Shown in pieces: positions 22,810-34,600 of a stretch of DNA of 47,187 nucleotides. Location of the stretch: assembly GCA_001179505.1 (NCBI GenBank), contig CDMY01000376.1:1-47187 (forward strand), given 5' to 3'. The position numbers and the translations under genes were made by a program. Origin of the DNA: Vitrella brassicaformis (Eukaryota; Sar; Vitrellaceae). The notes beneath the pieces are model-generated. The model had not been told where the DNA came from and did no database searches. It saw only the letters and a program-made list of their open reading frames with translations. Position 1 is the first letter of the stretch; every line of letters begins with the position of its first letter.

Positions 22810-25800
22810 TCACCAGTCATCCTCAGACTCGCTGGATGAGGAACCGGCCACAGATGAGTTAGCGGGGCTGCCAAAGTGGGGGCTGCTGCTGTCGCGGCGA
22901 ATCACCGTCACTGCCTGAGGCGGCCTGTCCGCATCCCCGTCCTCTCCTGCTGCTGCTGCGTCAGGGCCGCCGCTCGGTGCTTGGTCAGCATCGCCAGCCC
23001 CACCACCCGACGCACTGCCAGATGTACCGCCCTCGCCCTCTTGCATCGTGCCGGGCCGCTCTCCTGCTCGTGTCTCCACATTGGTTTGCCCATCTCGCCC
23101 ATCCCCCGTCCCCTCAGCGCCTCGGGAATAAGTGGTGCTGGACAGAGGCGGCGCGTAAGGTCGCTCCGACATGGAACCCCTCTCATCATCAGGTGAAGTG
23201 GGCGGTTCAGGGTTTCTGTTGCGGGAGCTGCGCGCTGGAGACATCGGCCTCGGGCTGTACGAGCCACGCAGAGAGGGTGGTGGATACGGAAGATTGCAAG
23301 GCTCAATGCGAGCTGCCTGCACTCTCCGCATGTCAAGCCGTGGGACTGGGGGACGGTATGGCTGCCTCACGGTTGGCGCGGGTCGAGCAGTAGGGGTCAA
23401 CTGTCGACGCATCTGAGCGACTTCGCGCCTCATGCTGGCAGGGACACGAACAGCAGTATCAGCATGAGAAGGTCCTGGCGCGAATTGGGGTCGGCCAGGG
23501 ATGGGCGGTGGGGGCGTCGAAATACGTGGACCACTTGTACTGGGAAGTGGTGCTGGTCGTGGTCGTGGAGACACGCTGCGAGAACGATCACGCGAGGGAG
23601 AGACGAGCTGGGGAGGGGGCGGGTCGTCTGTGGTGCCTTCCCTCCGGTCTCGGGCGACCTGTCGCCGCTGAACCTGCTCTTGGCGGTACTGGCGGGCGTC
23701 CTGGACAATTTGGTGCCGACAGTGCTCCCACCGCTGTCGGAGTGCGGCAAGACGGCGCTGAAGGGCCGGCGTGTCAAGGCCGTCGATCTCCCTCATGATC
23801 TGGTGAAGCTCGCCAAGGAGCTGGACAGATGGACAAGCAGAAAAGCCATACACGCATACACACATATGTGTGAGTGCAACGACGATGCTGTCTACATACT
23901 CACCTCTGGCGGCAGTGTGTATGATTGCTCAGACGATGCTGTCTCCCCGCTCACCTCGGGCGGCCTGTGTTGCCTGTTCTGTGCAGGTCGGCGAAAAGTC
24001 CTGGCCGGCCCCTCATTCGTCGACTGAGTAGTAGGAGACTCAGATGGACGGTCACCACGAGCGAAGTGGGGGTGCTGCATGCACGCATCCACACAACAAT
24101 GGAGGCAGGGGACACATCAGAAACGTCCAAGTGTCCCCCTGAGCACCCTGAGCACATCGAGGTTAGCTACCGCCATGAGAAACCCGTTTCGCCAGCTTTC
24201 CCACATTGCTCCGTGGCCAGGAGGGGGCACACCACGCTGCTGCTGCTGTGGCTGCGGTGGGTGGAAGTCGGAAAGTGTCTGGTTGCAAAGCGGACAGCGA
24301 GCTGTTGCCTTCAACCAATCATCAATGCAGTACACTGACGAACGAAAGGAGAAAACAAGGAGAGAGACCACATCACATGTGGGTACCGTGCAGCAAGGCA
24401 GGCAGTCTTCCCGTACGTGTCATTTGCTTACCGTGATAATATTTCCGACAACAGAGGAGGCGCCGTACGATCGATCCAATGTGAAACCCTTGCTGACATA
24501 TCACACACAGCTGCACACCCACACACACAGTAAGACACATACAGACCTCCTCTTGAGCTCATGTATGTATTCATTCACCACTTACATCATCCTGCCCGCC
24601 CTTGCCCTTGAGTATGGCTCCATCATCGTTGGCAGCGGATGACGACGCCGAAGATGACGGCTGGGGGCCGGCCGCATCCTCTCGGGGACTGTACAGGGCC
24701 GTTGGGTGCTTTTCCTTGGGATACTTTTTCTTCTCCTTGTCTTTCTCCTTCTCCTTCTCCTTGTTTTTCTTCTTGTCGTCCACCAGTCGCGTGTCCCTCT
24801 CCTCACAGATGTCGCCCTCACCACGATACAGCCCCAGACGCGACACACGCAGCAGACAGCTGATGCACAATACACACAGAGCAAGAGGGGGAATGGTGTT
24901 TGTATTGGTTACGACTTCCTTCCTCTGCCGCCTTTGCCTACTCGAGTGTCATAGGTGGGGCTGGATCGAATGGTGCGCCCCTTCCCCTTCCTCCTGTGCG
25001 GATGCCGACACCTGATTCGATCATCGCGCCATTCTCACGGCCACGACCCCTCTCAACACGACCAGGGAACGGCAGGCCGGTTCGTTGACCAAAGTGGGGC
25101 GGGACAGGCTGGGAGGGAACATTGGCACGAGATACCACGAGAGAGGGCCGTGGGGCCTGCGGTGGGGGAGGCGGCGGATGGGTAGGGGGAGGCGGACGGT
25201 TGGGCATGTTGGGCATGTTCATCTGCTGCCCATGATAAGTCCCCCTGCCTGCAGCTCTTCCCCTGCCCGCCCCACCCTGCCGCTGCCCCTGCACATCCTC
25301 TATGTCTTCCCTCAGCATCCGGCGCATGAGGGCCACACTCGCCCTGTCGACACCACCAAGCCTCTCCAGGTCGGCCAGCCCGGAAGCCTGCCGCTCCTGC
25401 AGATTGGACGGCTCGTCATCGGCACCAGATGGTCCAGGACGCGGATTGAGCCACCCCTCACCATCACCATCACCATCGTCAATGGGGTACGCGAAATCGT
25501 TCGGCCCTTGGCCGAAAGATTCGCCTCGTGCAGACAGCGGCCTCTGGGCTCTCTCAGCATCAGAAGCCACAGAACGGGGAGTCCCCCAGTCGGGTGTGTT
25601 GGACTGCTCAGGCTCTCGCACCACCCGGAACCGGCGAGGCACCTGGGGCTCCTGGGCTCCTGATTCGTTGCCATCGTTGTTTCTTGCTGGCCGTGAGAGG
25701 AACGCCACCCGTGGCACATTGTTGGCCCGGTCTGCTGATGTGCGGGGGTCGAACAGGGCGGCGCTTTCGAGCGGTCGCGTGTTGGGGCCTTCGATGACGG

Positions 25801-26353
25801 CGGCAGATGAGCTGGCAGCAGAAGACACAGAGTATTGCTCAGGGAGAATGCTGCCAGATGAGTCCTCCCCTGCTGGGCTGGCGAGAGGGTTGCGAAGGAT
25901 GGAGCGGAGGGGCCGCTCCTCCCCTCTCCCGCCGCGCCCTGCCATTCTGTTGTTGCGGTCGTCATCGTCTGCTGGCCGTGGCTCTGCCAGGTGCAGCCGA
26001 GCCCCTTCTGCACTGCGGCCTCTGCCTGCCGGGGGCCTGCGCTGCTGCTGCTGCTGCTGCTGCGATGATTGCTGTGGAGGCTTGACACGGTCAGGCGCCA
26101 GGCCAGTGCGGAGGTACCGTGAGGGGGCCGGTGTCTTAGCTGAAGGGTCGGTTCTTCGTTGCTGCGGTGGTTCAACATCCATAAGAGAGTGCGAGGGCGT
26201 TGCGAGGCGGTCTCGCGGCGTCATGGGCTCAGGGCAAGGCTCTGGGCGGGAAGGGGCAGCCGACTGGGCACGGGAAGAAGGATCTTGAGTAGGTCGTTGA
26301 GTAGAAGAGTGGCCATCCATCCGGTGCAGCGCCCTTAGCGCCGGGCCCCTCAT
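22810..26353 (-). CDS. RING-H2-like E3 ubiquitin ligase (left member of an inverted paralogue pair)
   Basis: Six exons: 24942-26353, 24586-24859, 24432-24510, 24171-24334, 23904-24074, 22810-23820. GT-AG and phases are consistent; the product is 1036 residues. Exon 1 encodes 470 residues of Pro/Arg/Gln-rich disordered sequence. Exon 2 holds LGLYRGEGDI, shared with the neighbour, then a Lys/Glu helix. The RING (about 564-605) is CVICQQGFHIGSIVRRLLCC, RKYYHVYCIDDWL, then CPLC. After it come a Pro-rich tail, a helix (IMREIDGLDTPALQRRLAAL) near the last exon start, and an acidic C-terminus ending ESEDDW. RING proteins bring E2 enzymes to substrates. The third zinc-ligand cysteine is doubled and the fourth-ligand His is Lys. 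Exon 5 can end at 23904 or, in the same frame, at 23955 because a duplicated segment carries a second donor. Confidence 0.85.
23881..23970. repeat. Direct duplication carrying two splice donors
   Basis: GACGATGCTGTCT starts at 23881 and again at 23932. Each copy runs on for about 40 bp through CTCACCT...GGCGG, the reverse complement of a CCxGAGGTGAG exon-intron border. The spacing is 51 bp, so both donors are in the same phase. Confidence 0.75.
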
Positions 26354-26552
26354 TTTTGCAATTGCGATACGGGATGGATGACAAGGGCTAACTTCGTCGT
26401 CTACATGAGTGACAGTTCAAGACGCCCTGGCCTAAGCAGAGCACAAGACAACCACCGGCGGCAACTCCGGCCTCAGAAGACGCCCCCATCCCATCGCCCC
26501 CATCGCGGATGGATCGACGCCGGCTGTTCTTCAGGTTTTTTCTTTTTCCTTG
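26354..26552. promoter_or_regulatory. Shared upstream region of the RING paralogue pair
   Basis: Only 199 bp separate the two start codons (26353 minus, 26553 plus). The stretch contains a pyrimidine tract on the plus side (TTTTTTCTTTTTCCTTG, 26536-26552) directly before the right gene. It is presumed to drive both. Confidence 0.55.
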
Positions 26553-28692
26553 ATGTCCTACCGGCCTCCCACTCCCCACCCCAACGCCCACTGGGCCATG
26601 ACGGCCACCGAAGATGACGCCTTGGACCTCCCCTACAGCACAGATGAACAAGGCTCCAACGCCGCCAATCCGCTGACAGGAGGGCTGACGACGGACATTT
26701 CTGCTGGCCCAGAGGCCCCTCGACAGCCCGATCATCGCACGGCCCGGCTCAGTCGGTCCCCAGCGGTGAGCCCGGTGAGCTACGGTGACCGTGGTCAGAT
26801 AGCTGGGTTGGAACGTGCAGCGAGGGAGGGCTCCATCGACGAGGCGAGTCTGAGGGCCATACGGGAGATCATCGGAGATCAGGAGACGGAGCAGCAAGAG
26901 TGGAGGTCTCCGTCTCCCTTCGATGGCCGCGGACGTGGAGGTGGAGGTGGAGGTGTGGGTGAGGGGTCGAACGACGGCGGGCGGGCGGGGGGGAGACAGC
27001 GGGGGCGGTTGGAGCGGGCGCGCCATCGGCTGCACATACGGGCACCGGCATTTCTGGAACCTATCTTTCTCGACGGGACCGATGGCAGCGACCCGATTTC
27101 TTTGGCGTGAGCTGACAACAGACAGACAGAGAGTGGAGGAAGGAGGAGACATGTGTGTGTGTGGGGGATGGATCTGTGCATGTTGCTCGCCTCGCTGCAC
27201 GCAGGAGTTTGCGGTGTGTGTCGTCGCTGGGTGTGTATCGTGGCGAGGGCGATATAAGTCAGGAGGGCTCTGTTGAGGCTCCAAGCACGGAGAGCAAGGC
27301 TAAGGCGGGCAACAGTGAGGAGAAGCACTCTTCTTCATCGTCATCATCGTCATCGTCGTCGTCTTCATCTGCACCCGCCGCTGCTACTGCCGAGCACGAG
27401 CACGGCGGCAGGAACAGCACCAACACAGATAAAGTCAAGGAGCTTCAGGGAGACGTGAGCGAGCCGCACATATGAGCACATGTACAGGAGCATTCATGGT
27501 TGACGTTGGTGTGCAGTATTGCGTGATATGCTATGAGCGTTTTCGCGTCGGTGACTGGGTGCGCAAGCTCATCTGCTGTCAGAAATATTTCCACGGTGCC
27601 AGAAGTTGAAGGCCAAAACAGAGAGGAACATTCATTTTGTGTGTGTGCTCATGTCTCCTCCTTGTCCTTGTCCTTGTCTGTGTGTCAGTGTCGTGCATCG
27701 AACGGTGGCTGGAAGATCACAGGCGTTGCCCCTTGTGTAACAGAGATCTAGAGGCCATGGGGCGGGACCTCTCCGGAAGGAGCCAGGCCACTAACACCCG
27801 ACCGGTCAGTCATCCGTTGTGGTCAAGAGACGCCCGGACAATGCCAGCCATATTCCCTCCCTGTCATTCCTTTCAGAATGCCTCGCTGCTGCGGTTCATC
27901 TTGCAGAATTTACTTGCGCCTCCCGATGGGGTGCCTTCCGCTGACGGCACGCTGACCATCCATCTGGCGCCGGCTGCCCACGGCAACATCAACATCGGTC
28001 CGCCATCGCAAGAGGCCCACCGGGTGCCACCCCCGCCACCCCCGCCACCCCCGCCACCCCCGCCCCACCCCCACTTCCCTCCGAGGAATCCGCCGCCTGG
28101 TCGTGTGTGGAGGGCCGGTGAGAACGGCGAGGTGATCGACGTGCCGCGACAGGTGTCCCCGCCTGTGCAACGTATCCCGTGTAGTCGTCGGCCGGTGATG
28201 AATCAGCATCGGCCGGTGTCTCCCGGGGCGAGCTGGCAGGACAATGTGAGGCCACTAGTTGACGAGGTGCTGCCAGGGGCGGTGCCGGTGGCGATGCTGG
28301 AGCTGCCGCCCCGGGTGGAGGAGATGCCGCCGGTTTTTGTGCAACATCCCCCCTTCGTCCTGCCCCCCCGATTTGAGGTCGAACGAGCTCAACAAATTAT
28401 GGTCGTCAACCCCCCTCGGCCCCTTCCTCCCCCCCGCATCGTCGCACCTGTACTTGCCCGCCCGCCGCCACCCATTTCCCCTCTGCCCCATGCTCAGCGG
28501 AATCCCCACGACCCTCAGGGCCAAGGGTATCCCTTCCCATCTCCTCAAGGGCATCCCTTCCGACCTCCTGTGTATCGCCATCCCCACCCGCGCATGCCCA
28601 ACGTCAACATACCCCGCCCGCGGCTGTGGGGGCCGCGACTTACATTCCAGGCGATAGACAAAGTGCAGCAGGGCAAAAATGGAGACAAGTGA
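26553..28692 (+). CDS. RING-H2-like E3 ubiquitin ligase (right member of an inverted paralogue pair)
   Basis: Five exons: 26553-27106, 27205-27454, 27517-27595, 27689-27804, 27877-28692; 604 residues. Exon 1 is disordered (Gly/Arg-rich end). Exon 2 holds LGVYRGEGDI and a long Ser run (TCA/TCG repeats near 27332-27369). The RING (270-311) reads CVICYERFRVGDWVRKLICC, QKYFHVSCIERWL, CPLC. The tail is Pro-rich, with a PPPPP repeat near 28028-28062. The first three exon borders match the left paralogue in phase, and the RING exon is exactly 79 nt in both. The intron 27805-27876 is 72 nt with no stop, so it could be retained. An AATAAA overlaps the stop codon region (28692-28697). The start was placed at the first ATG; the TTG just upstream was not used. 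Confidence 0.87.
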
Positions 28693-29044
28693 ATAAAGGA
28701 CAGCCATGTGTGTCAGACACATTGTGTGTGTAGTGTGGTCGAGATGGGACGGCCAGGGGGGTGGAGTGGGAGAAAGGGGGTGTGAAGGGAAGGGAGAGAC
28801 AGCGGATGGGTTCGTAACACGATGATATATGGGTGGGTGGATGGATGGATGGAATGACACTGGCTGCGATGAACGGAGGGAGTGTCACATGGATGGATGG
28901 ATGGACGGATGGACGGACAGACGGGGAAACCGTATCAGCGATTTTGATAAAAGCGACTGTCGCACGGAGTGAGAACTGACGTCCCTCCCCATACAGTACA
29001 CGGACAGACACACACACATACAGTACGCCACCCATCCCATCCCA
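28693..29044. other. Convergent 3' spacer
   Basis: About 350 bp between the RING gene and the methyltransferase stop. It contains (GGAT)n near 28841-28855 and 28889-28924, and GACA units. No gene is seen. Confidence 0.6.
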
Positions 29045-30624
29045 TCAAGAAGAAGGCACGACGACCCACCAGGAGGGGTTCTGTGTGGGGTACGGTGTGT
29101 CCGTCCTCTCATTACACAGGTCATGCTCATATCGGTCCTCCCGCACATAGCGCACCGTCACCCGCCGCTGCCCAAAGAACTCCAAAACCGCCTTGGCACA
29201 CCCACTGTGGTCGGGACGGTCCCGGCCAGGGATGTGAATCTTTTTCCGACTGATGTCGATGCTCGCGTGGTCAAACTTGCCGCACCATGGCACCTGCAGA
29301 GATCCATATACACGAGACATGAGACGGCTTTCGTTCGTGTGTGGAAGAGGCTCACCTTGACTGTTCTGTGTCCGATTTTGATGGTTTGCATTCTGCGTGA
29401 GGCACAGAAGTCGTGGCCGGCCATGATGGCCCCCGGCTTCATCTTCTGGTGATGAGATGACAGACATGACAAACAGACGGATACGACAAATGGATGGAGA
29501 GACACATCACACACGGGCGGGGCGAGTGGCAGGAGAGACGCGCGTCTGGATGTGTGACATTATGCGTGTATACCGGATAGTATGCGGCGAGGTCTCTTTG
29601 GACCATTGCGTAGCGATGGCTGGCATCGATGTACCTGAAGGCGAAGAAAACTGCGCATAAAGTGGGACCAAGATCAAGACTGACTGACAAGAAATCGAAG
29701 AACTGGTCGGGGAACCGATTCACCACATCTGTGCTCTTGCCCTGATGGCCACACACACACACACATATATCCACACACACGACAGGAAAGCAATCGGTGC
29801 GGTGCTGTGGTGCCCTTTATTCACCTTGTGGAAGTGTAGGGTGAAGTTCCGCTCGTCTTTGATGAGGTCCAGGCGCGCCTTGGCGTTCCGCCGCATGTGA
29901 ATGTCGATCAGGTGGAACCCACGCGGCGCCCATACGTGGACCAGCCGGTCAGAGTACTCGGCGTCCCACATACCTGCACACGCACACAAAAGGACAGAAG
30001 GACAGACAGACAGACAGATGGATGGATGGATGGAATATAATGGTGCCGGCCTGGCTCACCGATTTCTCCCCCGTTGCCCTTGCCATACATGCCGAGGAAG
30101 TTCATGAGCATCGGAAAGGCCTCCCGCGATGCGGCCACCCTCAGGTACTCACGGATCAGCACCTCCTTGATCGAGCTGCTCAACTCCCACGGCGGGGAGG
30201 ACGAGGACGGGCGGACAGCGTGAAACAGCAAAGTCACTGGGGCGTTGCGGTGTGTCGGGGATGAAGAACCGTTGGGCAGCAGGGTCTCTGCCAGCGCCTC
30301 CACAGCTCCGCGTTTGTGCGGTGGATCCCAGCAGAGGGACCCTTGCAGTGCAGAAAGGCCTCGGATGCTGCTGCTGATGGATGGCTGCATTGCAAATTCC
30401 TCACTGTCGTAGGCTTCTCTATCTGTTGTGTGGCTGGCGGCATCTGCGGTATCTGCGGCAGCGCTGGCCCTCTCCATCTGCTGCTGCCGCTGCTGCTGCT
30501 GCTGCGTTAATGTCATGGTTGGGTAGGCTCCCCTCCTCCAGAGGATGGTCAGTGCGACCAAGCAAAGGAAGGCGCCGACGAGCACCCGGGCGCTGACGGA
30601 AGTCTTCGTGCGATGACGCACCAT
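29045..30624 (-). CDS. Membrane-anchored class I SAM-dependent methyltransferase
   Basis: Six exons: 30060-30624, 29825-29973, 29689-29741, 29574-29634, 29356-29445, 29045-29293; 388 residues, phases consistent. One hydrophobic segment (about 12-29, VLVGAFLCLVALTILW) after a basic N-terminus predicts a type II signal anchor, so the catalytic part would face the Golgi/ER lumen. The catalytic part starts at GGEIGMWDAEYSDRL (SAM motif I region), then GFHLIDIHM, then FFDFLYIDASHRYAMVQRDL and MKPGAIMAGHDF, and ends with AKAVLEFF and SWWVV. The YIDxSHRYxxVxxDL...KPGxxxxGHD pattern is that of the Methyltransf_24 family. A Gln run and an acidic Ser/Ala linker join anchor and enzyme. The substrate is unknown; a sugar or small molecule is plausible from the family and location. 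Confidence 0.82.
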
Positions 30625-30694
30625 TGTCTCTTGGCCGCGGCGAGGAAGATCGCTGGGTTCCTAGCGCGCAGACGATCCCTCTCCTTGTGGCCAG
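30625..30694. promoter_or_regulatory. Very short divergent promoter (70 bp)
   Basis: Only 70 bp lie between the methyltransferase ATG (30624, minus) and the ATG of the small gene (30695, plus). Both genes must begin transcription within this interval or inside each other's 5' end. Confidence 0.5.
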
Positions 30695-31172
30695 ATGAGT
30701 GACAGCAAGAGTGATGCCGATGCTGCACTCGAGGGGAAATTGAACGACGAAGAGGGCAAGTTGGAGTTCAGCGGCAAGGGCATCCGTCTGGGTAGCAGCA
30801 GAGAATCATTGTACCGGCGGTGGCTGCTCTCCAATCCCCATTCCGTCCTCTATCGCGTGCCCACCGAGCTGGAGGCCTACGTATCTGACTTCCCTCTCTA
30901 CCAGCCGGCAAGCGAGTCGCCCTTCCATATCGGCACCGGTCCCTCCCCTTCCTTGCTGCGCGAGAGGAGGATACGCAAGCTGGATAACCGGACTCGCACA
31001 CACACACACACCAAGGGCGGTGGCACGACAGCCGAGAAGCATGGCAATGTGCATCAGCAGGTAGGTACACGGAGGGAAAGATCTGGTGGTCGCGACTGAC
31101 TGACAGACTCACTGAGTGTGTGTGTGTGTCGTGCAGGTGCATGAAAGGCGGCGATCTGGGACAGCGAGGTAA
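30695..31172 (+). CDS. Small unrecognised protein (133 residues)
   Basis: Two exons, 30695-31060 and 31137-31172, GT-AG, phase 0, ending TAA. The N-terminus is acidic and charged (MSDSKSDADAALEGKLNDEE), followed by an ordered-looking core (SLYRRWLLSNPHSVLYRVP, ELEAYVSDFPLYQP) and a basic end with a short Thr/His run from an (AC)n repeat. There is no signal peptide or membrane segment. I do not recognise the family. Support is the open frame, proper splice sites and the divergent arrangement. If the intron is not removed, translation stops 12 codons later. Confidence 0.65.
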
Positions 31173-31668
31173 CACTCATTGTCTGTCTGCGCATTCTTTG
31201 CTTGAGAGGGCCGGCTCGGCTGATGGTGAATGAACTGAGGGGGCAGGGAGAGTCGCGTCGACGGATCGATGGATTTTTCGTGACGGGGTGGTGACTGCTC
31301 AACCCAACGCGTGTCGTGTACATTGCTGGCCATATGGGATGTATAGTGAGTGGTATACAGACAGCTAGATACAGACAGACAGACAGATGGATGGATGGAT
31401 GGACAGATGATCAAAGGCTGGACTGGACGGTTACTGATTCTGATCTGATGACATACATACATGTTTCTGTGTGACCGACCGACCGACCGACCGACATGTG
31501 TGGTGTGATAGACAGCTCAGATCAGATGTACGCTACGCTTGTTGCGGTGCATTCATTCATCATCCATCATGATCGCGGGTAAACGAAGGTGCCGCCAATC
31601 AATCGAGTCGTCACGACGTGTTCTCTGCTATATATTGCACTCACTGGTCCGCTTGTCTGGTGTGCACA
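31173..31668. other. Convergent 3' spacer
   Basis: About 500 bp with (GACA)n/(GGAT)n at about 31372-31402 and (CCGA)n near 31475-31493. No gene is seen. Confidence 0.6.
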
Positions 31669-34600
31669 TCAGACGTCACGTCTGCCATTGGCCTTGGCCG
31701 GCACATCCTGAACACACCAGTCAGTCACAAGCCCAGCACACATGCACACACATCCATCACACACATCAATCACATCATATGAATCGCATTGCCGAAAACC
31801 GGCGATACAGACAGGTTTGTTGTGCATTCTTTGGTCAGTACGTACAAGTGCGTTTGCTGGTCTCCGCGCCGGGTGTGTCGGCGGTGTCCCCTCCTTGACC
31901 TCGCCCTCCTCCATCTCGTCGCTCATCCGATGTGCAGCCCGGACAGCCTCGCTGCGGCCGAGCGGCTCGCGTTGCCTGTGCGGCGACAGCAAGGTTGGGA
32001 GCAATAGTGATTCAACCTGATTCAACCCAGTGTCGGTTCGCCTGCCAGTGCGTGTCCTTGTCTGGGTTTGTCCATCTTCCCGTGGGTGGTCATGGTACCT
32101 GTCCCGTCTCCTTCGCTTGTCTGCCCTCCTCTCCCTGTCGTCTTCCCTGTCGTTTTCCCTCCGCCACCTCGACCGCTGATGATGCCGCTCACTATCATGA
32201 CCTCCATCATCCTCCTCGCGCCGAGAACTGACACACACAAGAAAAGGCCTACGTTCGGAATGATATAAACCCATCCAGTTGTCCAACCGGCTCACTTGAC
32301 TCACCGCAGCCTGGACCGCGACCGTGAGCGTGAGGTGGACTCATCGGACCGCCGCCGCTTCTTCTTCTTGTTTCTCCTTTTGCGCCGGTGGCTGCGACTG
32401 TCGTCGGAGTCGCCAGCCCTCTGCTTATCATCATGGTCAGGCTCGTGTGTGGGTCTGGGTGAGTGGTGGTCACTGGGTGGCGGGGACGGCTCGGGCGGCG
32501 GGGCACTGGATGGTGATGCTGAGAGGGCGACATGGTACACACGGGGGGAGCTGGACAGCTGGAAGCAGCTCTGAAGAAAAGAATGGATGACAATGAAAAG
32601 CGGGCCGGGCATCCAAATTAGGGTGTGATTGATCATCGACTGTTGCGCGTGTGTTGGTACCATTTACCATTTGTGTGTCGAGCTTCCTCCTGGGGTCGCC
32701 TCCAGCCAAAAGGATGTCCTCTGCTGGGGTCGGCTTGGCAGCAATGTCATCACCCTATACAAGCATACAAGACACACACATACACACACTTCAAGGCCTC
32801 ACCTTTGATCGTCTTACCGACCTTATCTTCACCCTTTGTCTCGGCTGCCTTCTCATCTGCCTTTCGTTGCTCTGGAGCTGCCCCACCAGCTGCCCCACCA
32901 GCTGCCCCACCAGCAGCACCCTTGACAAATGGGCAGCGAGTGAGAGGGATGATTCTGGTCTGGCCGCCGATCGGGTAGATGAACCAACCCTTTGAGGTGT
33001 GCACCACACAGACGTGCTCCGAATACACTGTGCTCTGCACACACACCACAGGCAGGGGACAATGAGGGCCTGTGTGGGTGCGTAGGGCTGGCCGGTCAGG
33101 TCAGCTGCTGCAGGTGTGTGTGGAGGAAATGGTTGCCAGCCTTCTTTCCTTTGTTTGTTTACTATGTATTGTATGACATACATGAGTGTCGACAATGTGT
33201 GCTTGCATGTTACTCGAACCAATGAAGGTGCAGGGGCGATCCAAAGGCACACACAACACCTCCTGCACACACACACACATGCACACAAACCTGTGTATGT
33301 CCTCTGTGTGTCACATGTGGTTAGTGCCCACTCGCCTTGTTTCTGTGGAATGCGCGCAGTGTGGCCGCGTCGCTGGTGTCAGGACAAGTGGCGTGGGCTC
33401 TGTCCGGGAGGCGGTAGTGGGACTGGCGGGGCTCTACATGCAAAGCACACACACACACATGGATGGATGGATGGACGGATGGCTGCAACCCTCCCCCCGT
33501 CCCGTCCCTCCCCTCCCTCCCTCCCTCCCTCCGTGGTCCACACACCTTTGTGGTTGACAAAAGCGGTCGAGGTGTCCTCATCGTCACCATCATCCTGCAG
33601 CCAGCGAGTTGTACCACCACATGCAGGCAGACAACAGATGCATATAGGATCCACACACCACATCCAGACAGAACACCCCACCCCCACCATGGGCTGCTGC
33701 TGCTGCTCCTGCGCCTGCTGCTGTGTCACAGGGCTGGTCTCATCCTCATCGTCTGCATAGTCTTCCAGCCCAGCTATCACGGCTCTCCTCGGCTGCTGTG
33801 GCGCTTCCTTGCCATTGTGTGGCCTCTGTTCCTCCTGATGCTGATTCTGGGGGGGAGGGGAAGGCTCCCTGGATCGCTCGTGCAAACGGATCTCCAAAGA
33901 GCCCTGATGGGATGGGAATGGAATGGACACGCTGTGGGTGTGGTGTGGTGTGGTGTGGTGTTCTTGACTGAGTGACTGACCTGTCGTTTGGTGGTGGCCT
34001 GGAAGGCCATACGTCCTCTGCTCTCCGCCAGGGCCTCTCTCGCCACCTGACCAAAGGCCTCGTCTGTCACCGACAGCAGAAACTTCATGGCAGCCTGATT
34101 GACCAACACACCACACCATGGCAGACAGACAGAGGCACATGACATATCATTAGGATGCCTCTCGTCATTCCATTCCACCCACCATCTGATCTGTACTTAC
34201 GTTCTTGATCTGCAGGTCCAGCGGGAGTTGGCTTGGCGGGACCTCCTGTACTCCATCGTCAGCGGCCTCTGCCTTGTCGGCATCGATCACCACTGCGCCC
34301 GCCGCTGCAGCTGCAGATGCCGTGCTGGCGTTCTTGGGAGAAGTGGGAGGGGTCAGCAACGCACCCTTCTCGCCCTCCTCCTCACCGGCGTCATCATCCT
34401 TCCTCTAGTACCCCAGACACATACGCAGAGAGAGAGGGAGATCCAGTCCACCGACGCTCGTGTCTATCGATCACGTCTATCATGATGTGCCAGCCAAGCC
34501 CACCTTACTTACCTTGTGTTCCTCTTTCTTCTTGTCAATGTCCCTCAGGCCATCCCGCAGCCACTGAGGCAACACCCTCCCACCGCCACCGCCGCCGCCG

